NCBI GenBank assembly: GCA_964439395.1
Contig: CAYTNV010000016.1
Span: 1 to 64,000 of the forward strand
DNA length: 64,000 nt
Direction: 5' to 3'
Source: JAUUSJ01 sp964439395
GTDB taxonomy: Bacteria; Bacillota; Clostridia; Lachnospirales; Lachnospiraceae
Every line of letters begins with the position of its first letter. The stretch's first letter is position 1. Made by a program: the position numbers and the translations under genes. The notes beneath the pieces are model-generated. The model saw only the letters and a program-made list of their open reading frames with translations. It searched no databases and was not told the DNA's origin. Positions 44,146 to 51,803 of this stretch are shown piece after piece.

Positions 44146-46014
44146 TCACTTTAAAGATTGCCATAAATATTCTGCTAATTTCTTATCCGTACAGTACACA
44201 TAGCATCCCTTCATTCCCCGTGTCATAAGAGTGCGATATGTATTTTTAATGATCTCGTCTGCTACCTTTTGCGCTTTTTCTGGATTTTCTTTGTATAATT
44301 TCTTAATTCCTCTTAAAGATTGATCTGTTTTTGCTCTTTTATTAAAATCTGTTAAAATTTTTCCATTTTCATAACGTAAATCATCTCCAATAATAACTCC
44401 AACATAGTCAAATTCCAATCCTTGTGATGTATGAATACATCCAGCTTCATTTACAGAATTTTCGTCAATTGCAAATGTTGATGTATTTTTTAAATTCCAG
44501 CTCATTTCAAAATCTCCAATTTTAATATCATGCACATCCGAATTATTTACGCCTTGTTTTATCCAGTTCCAACAATATCCAGCCAAAACTCTCGCCCGAT
44601 TATTACTAATTTGATTTTTCTCTAAAATAATACTCCTGACTTCATGGGGTGAATCCATAATCTGAATATCATAATCGATGTCCCGCATATCCCAATTCGC
44701 AGTTTTACGTATTTCTAATATATTATCAAGCCACGCAAGATAGCCATCCGAACCATTACATCGAAACTGAGATATGAGTTCCATATGAATTATTTCTGCG
44801 CCAGATTTCATTGCCCATTTCTCAATTTCGGCAATACTTCCAATATCATGAATCGTAACTCTCTGACTTTCATCAATAAAAAACACACTGCATCTAGCTG
44901 CATAAATAATCTCTTTTATTTGATTTTCTCCCATATTTTGAAACATACCAGATTTTTCATTTAAACGATGCGCCTCATCAACTAATGCCGTATCAACAAT
45001 ATCTTTCTCTGCATTTGTATAAATGCCAGACCCCTTAAACATAATATCAATACTACTTTTTCGGATTTCTCCTTTTAGTTTTTTCTGGTATACATTTCGA
45101 GGCGTACTATTTTTAGATACATATTGGCAAAATTGTCCCTCTTTTGTGAGCTGTGCTAATAAATGAATTGCTACTATAGATTTTCCAGTTCCCGGACCAC
45201 CTTGTACGATGATAACTTTTTTCTTATTATCTTTTATTGCACGTCTAGACGCATTTAAAATTTTTTCATATACGACCTTTTGTTCATCTAACATTACAAA
45301 CTCTCTATTTCCCTTCAACATTTTGGCAATGGATTCTTGCAAACTTTTTGAAGGCTTAATTTTTCCGTGTTCAATCAAATAAAGAAGTTCCTCATTATCG
45401 CCTTTTATAATATTTTTCTTGATAAATGCTCTTAATTTATTAACTTGTCCTCTTGTAAATGTTGGCGCATCCTCTAGATAAGTTTCATACTGTTTCTCAT
45501 CAAGCGGATCATCTTTCCTCCGTCTATAATTATGTAAATAGGCACAAGGTCGAAGACGAATATTTTCCTCCTGTACAGACTGGTTATAATCCGTAATTAA
45601 CATTGCATATGACCATGCCTGATATGATGGATGAACTACCTGCCTAGTAGTATTTCCTATATATGTTTCTACTAAAGCATCCTCCCCTTTAACAGAAGCT
45701 AACTCATCCCACTGTTTTAATTCAATCACTATAATATTTCCCTTTTTTTCTTTATCATAACCTGAAATCAAAAAATCTACTCGCTTAGATGTACGAGGAA
45801 TATTATATTCTATGGCTATCCCCACATCCTGCGGTATTTTATTATCATTTAAAACTTTGTACATATATTCCAATGAATTTTCCCAAGCTCGAAATTCGTT
45901 TCTTGCTGTGCGATGATTCATTTTTTCATAAATATTTTTTTCAATTTCTATAGCTATTGTATCTTGTTCTACACTTTGAAAAAAATCTTTTTTCGTTCCA
46001 TCATAAATTAACAT
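44146..46014 (-). CDS. PD-(D/E)xK-like nuclease plus DUF2075 helicase
   Basis: A 622-aa protein with two parts. Residues 60-160 carry a restriction-endonuclease-like core: VDFLISG (D80) and IIVIELKQW (E98, K100), the D-x17-ExK pattern of PD-(D/E)xK nucleases. From about 240 the DUF2075/superfamily I ATPase follows: VIIVQGGPGTGKSIVAIHLL (Walker A, 272-279), a DEAH box (TALVDEAHRL), FFIDESQRVT, LISQFRCNGS and near the end IHTSQGLEFDYVGVI and YRTLMTRGMKGCYVY. This is the architecture of Schlafen-like/DUF2075 proteins. The start at 46014 lies behind TAGGAG. The MazG-like gene follows. A defence role is inference. Confidence 0.85.
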   Translation of the reverse strand: MLIYDGTKKDFFQSVEQDTIAIEIEKNIYEKMNHRTARNEFRAWENSLEYMYKVLNDNKIPQDVGIAIEYNIPRTSKRVDFLISGYDKEKKGNIIVIELKQWDELASVKGEDALVETYIGNTTRQVVHPSYQAWSYAMLITDYNQSVQEENIRLRPCAYLHNYRRRKDDPLDEKQYETYLEDAPTFTRGQVNKLRAFIKKNIIKGDNEELLYLIEHGKIKPSKSLQESIAKMLKGNREFVMLDEQKVVYEKILNASRRAIKDNKKKVIIVQGGPGTGKSIVAIHLLAQLTKEGQFCQYVSKNSTPRNVYQKKLKGEIRKSSIDIMFKGSGIYTNAEKDIVDTALVDEAHRLNEKSGMFQNMGENQIKEIIYAARCSVFFIDESQRVTIHDIGSIAEIEKWAMKSGAEIIHMELISQFRCNGSDGYLAWLDNILEIRKTANWDMRDIDYDIQIMDSPHEVRSIILEKNQISNNRARVLAGYCWNWIKQGVNNSDVHDIKIGDFEMSWNLKNTSTFAIDENSVNEAGCIHTSQGLEFDYVGVIIGDDLRYENGKILTDFNKRAKTDQSLRGIKKLYKENPEKAQKVADEIIKNTYRTLMTRGMKGCYVYCTDKKLAEYLWQSLK

Positions 46015-46124
46015 TCATTTTACTCCTACTTTAAAGTATCTATATTATTCTATTAAAATTCTTATATAATTTATCCCACTAAGTAGTTTATTATCTATAA
46101 TTCTATGTTACAACTATCCTCTTG

Positions 46125-47657
46125 TCAAGATTGCTCAAGACGTATCACCCTCTGCGTCCAATCGCAATAAAATACTTCCTCATGGGATACTAACAATACC
46201 GTACCTTCAAATATAGACAAGGTCTCCTTTAAAGCTTCTTTCGCTAAAATATCAAGATGGTTCGTCGGCTCATCCAAAATAAGAAAATTGCAAGGTTTTA
46301 GCATAAGCAGACATAATTTTACTTTTGCCTGTTCCCCTCCGCTTAACGTGCCTATTTCCTGCATTGCATGTTTGCTTGAAATACCACATTTGGCTAGATG
46401 CTTTCTCACGTCTTTTGCATGAAGCGATGGATAGACATCTGAAACAATCTGAATTGGAGTTTTCCCCACATCCTCCCATGTAAAATCTTGCTCAAAATAT
46501 CCAATTACCACTTGTTTGGAAAAGTGAAAATCGCCACCCAAGCTTGAAATTTGTCCAATAAGAGTTTTTAATAAAGTAGATTTTCCAATCCCATTAAACC
46601 CTGTAATGGCAACTTTTTCTCCACCTTTTATAGAAAAACTAATACCAGACAAAACAGGATAATAATATCCGACGGATAGATTCTTTACTTTTAAATGCTC
46701 CGTTGTCGTTAGTGGCAAAGCATTAAATTGAAAATAAGGTTTTATTTCTTTTTGCTCCAAAGCCTCCATTTTATCCATCCGATCAAGCTGTTTTTGTCTT
46801 CCGCGAGCCATTTTTGATTTTCTTCCAGCAATATTTTTGCGGATAAATTCTTCCGTCTTTTTAATAGATTTTTGCTGTGCTGCATACTTTCTAATATAGT
46901 CTTCACGCAACAGAGACTTTTTTTTCAGAAACTCTGAATAACTGCCAAAATATTTTATAATCTTTTCATTGTCAATATCACAAATTCTTGTGGATATTTT
47001 CTCTAAAAAATCATAGTCGTGAGAAACTACTAAAAAAGCATTTGATAAATTCGAAAGATAATCGGCAAGCCATATAATATGCTCTTTGTCTAAAAAATTG
47101 GTCGGCTCGTCTAAGAGTAAAATATCTGGTTTTTCAAGCAATAACTTTGCCAGTATTAGTTTCGCTCTCTGTCCTCCACTCATTTGTTCAATCGAACGCT
47201 CCAAACCGATGGCTGTTAATCCCAGACCTGTCGCCACCTGCTCAATTCTAGTGTCAATCAGATAAAATTCTTGTCGTTCTAGTTTTTCTTGATATTGCGC
47301 CGCCAAACTTAATTTCTCCATATCACCACTCGCAGCTTGAAGGTAAAGCTGATTCATTTTATTTTCCATTTCATATAATTCACAAAATGCTGATTGCAAA
47401 AAAACTCGCATTGTAATCCCTTTTTCAATTTTGGCATACTGATCAAGATATCCTATTTTTATTTTTGGCTGCTTTATTACCATTCCTGCATCTGGAATAA
47501 CTTGTTCCGTGCATATTTTTATAAGTGTACTTTTTCCTGCTCCGTTTGAACCGACGACACCGATATGCTCTCCCTTATTTAATATAAGTTCAGCATCCCT
47601 AAATAAAAAATTATCGCCAAATGAATGTGTTAATCCAGTAATTTTTAATAAACTCAT
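46125..47657 (-). CDS. ABC-F family ATPase, possible antibiotic resistance factor
   Basis: A 510-aa ABC-F protein with two fused ATPase domains and no membrane part; ABC-F proteins act on the ribosome. Domain 1 has Walker A GSNGAGKSTLIK, signature MSGGQRAKLIL and Walker B ILLLDEPTNFLD. Domain 2 has GFNGIGKSTLLK, LSGGEQAKVKLC and FLILDEPTNHLD. Between them lies the linker that enters the ribosomal exit site (REDYIRKYAAQQKSIKKTEE, then IRKNIAGRKSKMARGRQ). Subfamily cannot be fixed from sequence alone. The start at 47657 lies behind GAGAGG. The long structured leader with its own leader ORF and terminator strongly suggests antibiotic-inducible expression. Confidence 0.9.
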   Translation of the reverse strand: MSLLKITGLTHSFGDNFLFRDAELILNKGEHIGVVGSNGAGKSTLIKICTEQVIPDAGMVIKQPKIKIGYLDQYAKIEKGITMRVFLQSAFCELYEMENKMNQLYLQAASGDMEKLSLAAQYQEKLERQEFYLIDTRIEQVATGLGLTAIGLERSIEQMSGGQRAKLILAKLLLEKPDILLLDEPTNFLDKEHIIWLADYLSNLSNAFLVVSHDYDFLEKISTRICDIDNEKIIKYFGSYSEFLKKKSLLREDYIRKYAAQQKSIKKTEEFIRKNIAGRKSKMARGRQKQLDRMDKMEALEQKEIKPYFQFNALPLTTTEHLKVKNLSVGYYYPVLSGISFSIKGGEKVAITGFNGIGKSTLLKTLIGQISSLGGDFHFSKQVVIGYFEQDFTWEDVGKTPIQIVSDVYPSLHAKDVRKHLAKCGISSKHAMQEIGTLSGGEQAKVKLCLLMLKPCNFLILDEPTNHLDILAKEALKETLSIFEGTVLLVSHEEVFYCDWTQRVIRLEQS

Positions 47658-47705
47658 AATTAATATCCTCTCTCTTTTATATTTCGTTTTAGTTTTATAA
47701 ATAGA

Positions 47706-47751
47706 CAAAAAAATAGCAGAAGGTAGATACTTTTTGTATCATGCCTTCTGC
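47706..47751 (-). terminator. Leader terminator (attenuator) of the ABC-F gene
   Basis: GCAGAAGG...GATAC arms (47716-47730 / 47736-47751) with a T5/A5 loop, followed on the minus strand by a T7 tract, only about 50 nt before the ABC-F start. Its position between leader ORF and gene marks it as an attenuator. Confidence 0.85.
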
Positions 47752-47870
47752 CATTTATACCTTAGTATAATAAGAAGAACTGCCACGAACTGACAATATT
47801 TCCATGAAGCTTCGCATAACTAAAATCACGAACTTCCTGTAAGTGTCTTCCTAACTCATATATAACAAAA

Positions 47871-47898
47871 GGCCATAGACAAAACATTGTCCATAGCC
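47871..47898 (-). promoter_or_regulatory. Second leader hairpin of the ABC-F gene
   Basis: A 12-base stem (47871-47882 / 47887-47898) with wobble pairs, followed by a T-rich stretch on the minus strand. It lies between the leader ORF and the terminator. It could be a pause hairpin, an extra terminator or part of an antiterminator. A 48-codon frame without SD (47762-47908) runs through it and stops just before the terminator. Confidence 0.55.
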
Positions 47899-47976
47899 CA
47901 TTTTCCATAAATTTACACGAGAAAAACAGCATCACTAGAAACGATAAAACTATCCCCTCATTGGATACCGTATTTC

Positions 47977-48046
47977 CCGATGAAATCCTAACGTGTTATA
48001 TTATCATAACTTATATCACGCCATACTCTGCACAATGTTTCATCGG
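47977..48046 (-). promoter_or_regulatory. Leader ORF pairing region
   Basis: CCGATGAAA inside the leader ORF (48038-48046) is complementary over 9 bases to TTTCATCGG (47977-47985) just past its stop. A ribosome stalled in the leader ORF would open this stem. Function is inferred from the arrangement. Confidence 0.55.
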
Positions 48047-48109
48047 TTCTGATTGTACAGAGCTGATTCTCTTTTTAGATGGAAGTTCATTTATTATATA
48101 AAAGCTCAT
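48011..48109 (-). CDS. Leader peptide of the ABC-F gene
   Basis: A 32-aa peptide starting MSFYIINELPSKKRISSVQS and ending AEYGVI. AAAGGAGAGC precedes the ATG by 3-4 nt after the core. A consensus promoter lies about 30 nt upstream, so this is the first frame on the transcript. It resembles no known leader, but its place before two hairpins, a terminator and an ABC-F gene fits ribosome-mediated attenuation. It would act by translation state, not as a protein. Confidence 0.65.
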   Translation of the reverse strand: MSFYIINELPSKKRISSVQSEPMKHCAEYGVI

Positions 48110-48138
48110 AGCTGCTCTCCTTTAAATTTGCTGCCTAT

Positions 48139-48167
48139 AATATAGCACTTATATTTTTGTTTGTCAA
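48139..48167 (-). promoter_or_regulatory. Sigma-A promoter of the ABC-F leader
   Basis: Minus strand TTGACA (48162-48167) and TATATT (48139-48144) with a 17-nt spacer. The transcript start would lie about 20-25 nt before the leader ORF. Confidence 0.8.
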
Positions 48168-48223
48168 ATTTTATTATAGTGGACTTTCTTAAGCATATTT
48201 CTAAATTGACATATTATAGATTT

Positions 48224-48712
48224 CTAGTTTTTTATTTTCTCCTCCATGAAGTTCTGAAAATCTAAGAAATTCCCTACTGTGAATCCATTTGGATCTACCA
48301 ATACTGCATTATTGGGACCAATCACCAACACATAAACATTCGGCAAGGAAACCGCATTTATAATCTGACTATACTCAATTGCAATATGAACTGTTCCCTC
48401 CTCCATTATAATTTTATCTCCAAACTGAATGATTGTCTCACAAAGCTTCCCATTATGTAATCTTAAACCTGCCTCTTTTATTTGTTTTATTGCAAAATAA
48501 GGAGTTAAAATAGAGACTACGATGAAAATAAAAAAGCAAGCACCCATTATTCCTGTTATAATATAATCTTCCTCAATTATTGTGAGAAGACACATAATAG
48601 CAGCTATTATCCCAAGAACAAATCCCCAAATTCTCAGCTTCTTACATTGTACTTTTTTTATATATTCAGACAGCATACAATCTGATATCCTATATCTATT
48701 TTCAAATTTCAT
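48224..48712 (-). CDS. YcxB-like membrane protein
   Basis: A 162-aa protein with two central transmembrane segments (RIWGFVLGIIAAIMCLLTII and IITGIMGACFFIFIVVSILT) and a C-terminal cytoplasmic beta domain. The pattern (FGDKIIMEEGTVHIAIEYSQI, VYVLVIGPNNAVLVDPNGFT) matches the YcxB family, whose function is unknown. The FxxF end helix is typical. AGGAGAAAAAG lies before the ATG. It is encoded 40 nt behind the CrtO-type gene on the same strand, so the two may be co-transcribed. Confidence 0.8.
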   Translation of the reverse strand: MKFENRYRISDCMLSEYIKKVQCKKLRIWGFVLGIIAAIMCLLTIIEEDYIITGIMGACFFIFIVVSILTPYFAIKQIKEAGLRLHNGKLCETIIQFGDKIIMEEGTVHIAIEYSQIINAVSLPNVYVLVIGPNNAVLVDPNGFTVGNFLDFQNFMEEKIKN

Positions 48713-48752
48713 CTTTTTCTCCTAAAATACATTTCTAATCACCCATTCTAAC

Positions 48753-49322
48753 CTATCTGCAAACTCGCATCTTTTTTCTTCGTTCCAATATTTTCTCGAG
48801 TCGAAACCGATTATATCGCTGCACCATCACAAAAACAAAGTCTACTCCACTCGCTAGAAAAGAAGTAATGAAAAATACATAAAATTCTCCAAACAAAATC
48901 GATAAAAAGAGAGGCAAATAGCTTAAAGCTACCATCGTTTCATGCCCGATTTCTGAAGTACACATTGTCTGTATTAATGCCTCCATCGTATGATGCTCAA
49001 TGCAAAAATCATCTGGATAGTATGTAGGTAATTTATCTTTCCATTTCTTAATTTTTATTTTACGGTAGAACTCCACTTCAAATGCTTTTTTTGAAAACCA
49101 CTTAGATTTATAATTTATCGTTTTTTTACTCAATTTATAAAAAGATAATCCGACTGCCAAACGCATTGTGAAGTGATAGAAAATTGTTCCAAATGTGATA
49201 GATAGAGTTAGGAAAATACCCCTATAATATACCATATTGAGTATCACAAAAATAATTGTAAACACAGCAGAAAAAATTGCCGTCCTTTTCATCATTTTTT
49301 CCCAAATACTCTTCTCTCTCAT
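48753..49322 (-). CDS. CrtO-like (glycosyl-diaponeurosporenoate acyltransferase family) membrane protein
   Basis: A 189-aa membrane protein with about four hydrophobic segments. The motifs KKWKDKLPTY, MCTSEIGHETMVALSYLP, LASGVDFVFVMVQRYNRFRL near the C-terminus match the CrtO-like family named after the staphyloxanthin acyltransferase. No other carotenoid genes are near, so a pigment role is unlikely and the real substrate is unknown. The start is the ATG at 49322 behind GGAGG; six extra residues from an upstream ATG are unlikely. Confidence 0.75.
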   Translation of the reverse strand: MREKSIWEKMMKRTAIFSAVFTIIFVILNMVYYRGIFLTLSITFGTIFYHFTMRLAVGLSFYKLSKKTINYKSKWFSKKAFEVEFYRKIKIKKWKDKLPTYYPDDFCIEHHTMEALIQTMCTSEIGHETMVALSYLPLFLSILFGEFYVFFITSFLASGVDFVFVMVQRYNRFRLEKILERRKKMRVCR

Positions 49323-49695
49323 TTCCCATCCTCCACTCAAAAAGCTAATCCTTATTTCTCTTATCGCCCATTTGATAGGGGACTTTCCTAGTAAATTTTA
49401 TCACGTTATTACCTAAATAGCAAGTTTTGGCTCAAAGAGAGGGCATTACTTCATCTATAAAACAAAAACGCCCTCTCTATTACATATTTTTCATTTTGTA
49501 TTATATTATCTGTCATAGCAAGTATTTCTTCGTTTTTTATTAAATCATCTTAAAAATACTATAAAATTCAGTAAATATTGTTTTTTTATATAGTAAAATT
49601 AAAAATACGAGAATACATTAGATTATATGCCATTTAACAAATAATAATATCCAATTAATAAATGACCTACGTCTACAACATCTACTATGGAATTG
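49323..49695. other. Intergenic region with one hairpin
   Basis: A 373-nt gap. The only clear element is the AGAGAGGGC/GCCCTCTCT stem at 49436-49478 with a 25-nt loop, probably a terminator for the gene at 49696-49884. The remaining sequence is AT-rich without frames or recognisable signals. Confidence 0.5.
49436..49478 (-). terminator. Hairpin behind the small acidic protein gene
   Basis: Perfect 9-base arms AGAGAGGGC (49436-49444) and GCCCTCTCT (49470-49478), with only a short T-rich tail on the minus strand (TTTGAG). Confidence 0.5.
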
Positions 49696-49884
49696 CTACT
49701 CCTCTTCTTTTTCTTTGTGAACACATACCGCTTTGGGTAAAAAAGGATAGAGTTGTTCATAACTTTCTAGTTCCGCTTCCCCAAACGGTCCAGCTGGAAT
49801 AAGTCCAGTACAGTCTGTAGCAGAAGAAACATTTAAATAATCGTAATCATCAGGAATCGAATAATCACTTTTAGATTTTTTCAT
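49696..49884 (-). CDS. Small acidic protein of unknown function
   Basis: A 62-aa protein starting MKKSKSDYSIPDDYDYLNVS. The middle reads DCTGLIPAGP, then an acidic helix (EAELESYEQLYPFLP) and a tail ending EKEEE. Two cysteines, no signal peptide. I have an impression of similar short proteins in gut clostridia but recognise no function. AAGGAG lies about 10 nt before the ATG at 49884; a longer version from an upstream start would add 15 residues. It stands alone. A peptide precursor, a small regulator or a sporulation protein are all possible. Confidence 0.65.
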   Translation of the reverse strand: MKKSKSDYSIPDDYDYLNVSSATDCTGLIPAGPFGEAELESYEQLYPFLPKAVCVHKEKEEE

Positions 49885-50219
49885 AATAATAAACTCCTTT
49901 TCATATTTTTTATTCACAGAGCATACCACATTCTATGCCCTGCGGTCGAAAACAGCTTCACTGTTTCATAAAGTATACGTAGTATTCCCTGAATAAAATC
50001 ATATTACTCGAAAAATTCTCTTTCGATATAGCATATACTTTTTCCTCTGCTGCCACAAAAAAGATAGAATGGCAAATAAAACATACGGAAAACTTTCAAG
50101 ACTGCTGAAAAATAATAAATTAAATTTATATTTTAATGTTTCTTTAATTTTTTTCCCATATAGTATAAACTAGAAGAAACAAATTATAATAAAAAGGTAT
50201 AAAGAAAGGAGAAACTATT
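49885..50219. other. Divergent intergenic region, promoters only
   Basis: A 335-nt gap between the small acidic protein (minus) and the PepSY lipoprotein (plus). A TATAAA at about 50164-50169 preceded by T-rich sequence is a likely start region for the lipoprotein. No other element is seen. Confidence 0.4.
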
Positions 50220-50963
50220 ATGAAAAAGAAAAATACATTACTTATCGCAATTGCCATCCTTGGACTCACTCTTATAGGATGCCAATCTCAAACGAATGAG
50301 GAACCTGTTCAGTCAGAAACTATAAACGAAACCGTGCAGACATCTAACGATAATAAAATGGAAGCTGTCGCTCCAAAATCTGATGGTGTAGATACAAACT
50401 CTACAAATATTACAGAGGCAACAACGGTAGAGACAACTACAGTGCAAAATACTTCAAATGCAACATCTGCCGACGCTACTACAGTTCAAACTTCCGATTC
50501 CACTTCTTCCGATATATTAACTGAAGAGGAGGCCAAACAAATTGCATTAAAAGATGCCAATGTTAAAGAAAAAGATATCACAAATATTCGTGTAAAAAAA
50601 GATATAGAAGACGGAAAAACTATCTACGAAGTAGAATTTTATGTACAAGCGGAAGAATACGATTATGAAATTGATGTTACTACAGGAAAAATAATCAGCA
50701 AAGATTATGAGATAGAAAATGATTTTTATAATCAAGAAACCTCAACCTCTGTCTCTACTATCAGCCAAGAAGATGCCATCCAAATTGTTTTAAAGCGAGT
50801 GCCTGGTGCCACAGAACAAAACGTTCGAATTAAATTAGATGTAGATGACGGACATAGCATCTATGAAGGTGAAGTTTATTATAATCAGATAGAATATGAA
50901 TTTGAGTTAAACGCTGAAAACGGCAAAATTCTCGAGTGGAGTGAAGATAGAGAAGATGACTAG
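50220..50963 (+). CDS. Lipoprotein with two PepSY domains
   Basis: A 247-aa exported lipoprotein. The signal peptide ends in the lipobox LTLIGC (Cys21). A Thr/Ser/Asn-rich linker follows (TTVETTTVQNTSNATSADAT) to about residue 97, then two PepSY-type domains (TEEEAKQIALKDANVKEKDI ... YEIDVTTGKI, and SQEDAIQIVLKRVPGATEQN ... YEFELNAENGKI). PepSY proteins modulate proteases or sensor systems at the cell surface. AAAGGAGAAA lies before the ATG. A two-component system follows on the same strand, so a signalling link is likely. The stop lies inside a 20-bp tandem duplication. Confidence 0.88.
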   Translation: MKKKNTLLIAIAILGLTLIGCQSQTNEEPVQSETINETVQTSNDNKMEAVAPKSDGVDTNSTNITEATTVETTTVQNTSNATSADATTVQTSDSTSSDILTEEEAKQIALKDANVKEKDITNIRVKKDIEDGKTIYEVEFYVQAEEYDYEIDVTTGKIISKDYEIENDFYNQETSTSVSTISQEDAIQIVLKRVPGATEQNVRIKLDVDDGHSIYEGEVYYNQIEYEFELNAENGKILEWSEDREDD

Positions 50964-50982
50964 AAGATAGAGAAGATGACTA
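50943..50982 (+). repeat. 20-bp tandem duplication over the PepSY stop
   Basis: GAAGATAGAGAAGATGACTA occurs twice head to tail (50943-50962 and 50963-50982). The first copy provides the last codons and the stop TAG; the second is untranslated. A single-copy ancestor would stop with TAA after the same protein sequence, so the duplication appears neutral. Confidence 0.95.
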
Positions 50983-50994
50983 ATAGAAAGTCAC

Positions 50995-51020
50995 AAACCC
51001 ATGACTAAGGTCATGGGTTT
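50995..51020 (+). terminator. Hairpin between lipoprotein and two-component genes
   Basis: Perfect arms AAACCCATGAC and GTCATGGGTTT around TAAG, with a weak tail (GAAACTCTATATTG). Possibly a partial terminator. Confidence 0.6.
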
Positions 51021-51108
51021 GAAACTCTATATTGATTAAATGAAATACTTTGTATATTACTTATTTATAAAATTTCTTAAAACCACTTCTATCTAGGAGG
51101 AATAAAAT

Positions 51109-51777
51109 ATGAGAATACTAGTTGCTGAAGACGAAAAAGATATGAATCGCCTCATAGCGAAAAGATTAAAAAAAGAAAATTATAGCGTAGATTCCTGTTA
51201 TAATGGTCAAGAGGTATTGGACTACCTAGAATGTGCAGAATATGATGCCATCATTTTAGATATTATGATGCCTGTGATGAGTGGAATTGAAGTATTAAAA
51301 AGGTTAAGAAAAAGAAATAATCAAATTCCCGTACTGCTTCTCACTGCAAGAGATAGTATCGAGGATCGGGTAAATGGATTGGATGCAGGGGCTGACGATT
51401 ACTTAGTCAAGCCTTTCGCTTTTGAGGAATTACTTGCTCGAATTCGAGTAATGCTTAGAAAGCCAACGACAATCAAAACTACTATATACACGGTTAGTGA
51501 TCTTGAAATACATACGGACACATATCAAGTGATAAGAGGCGGAAAAGAAATCTCTCTTTCTAATAGAGAATTTTCTCTCCTTCGCTATATGGTACAAAAT
51601 GCGGGAATCGTGCTCTCAAGAGAAAAACTAGAACAGCATATATGGAATTACGATTTCACAGGTGGCTCAAATGTCATTGACGTGTATATTCGCTATCTGA
51701 GAAAAAAAATTGACGCTGGATTTGACAAAAAATTAATCCATACTGTGCGAGGAGCTGGATATGTATTACACGATTAG
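51109..51777 (+). CDS. OmpR-family response regulator
   Basis: A 222-aa two-component response regulator. The receiver domain has EDE at the acidic pocket, phosphoacceptor D51 (AIILDIMMP), LLLTARDS and the K switch (DDYLVKPF). The C-terminal OmpR/PhoB winged helix shows LSNREFSLLRYMVQNAGIVLSRE and the recognition helix SNVIDVYIRYLRKKI. AGGAGG precedes the ATG. The histidine kinase follows after 26 nt and the PepSY lipoprotein lies 145 nt upstream. Confidence 0.96.
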   Translation: MRILVAEDEKDMNRLIAKRLKKENYSVDSCYNGQEVLDYLECAEYDAIILDIMMPVMSGIEVLKRLRKRNNQIPVLLLTARDSIEDRVNGLDAGADDYLVKPFAFEELLARIRVMLRKPTTIKTTIYTVSDLEIHTDTYQVIRGGKEISLSNREFSLLRYMVQNAGIVLSREKLEQHIWNYDFTGGSNVIDVYIRYLRKKIDAGFDKKLIHTVRGAGYVLHD

Positions 51778-51803
51778 CTAGAAGGGAGTAAAATAAATAA
51801 TCT

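Noticed and set aside
47762..47908. A second translated leader peptide of 48 aa before the ABC-F gene
   Set aside because: There is no SD at its ATG or at nearby in-frame starts, so it is mentioned only as a possible frame inside the leader.
48753..49322. Carotenoid (staphyloxanthin) biosynthesis
   Set aside because: Only the CrtO-like fold is present; no crtM, crtN or other pigment gene is in the window.
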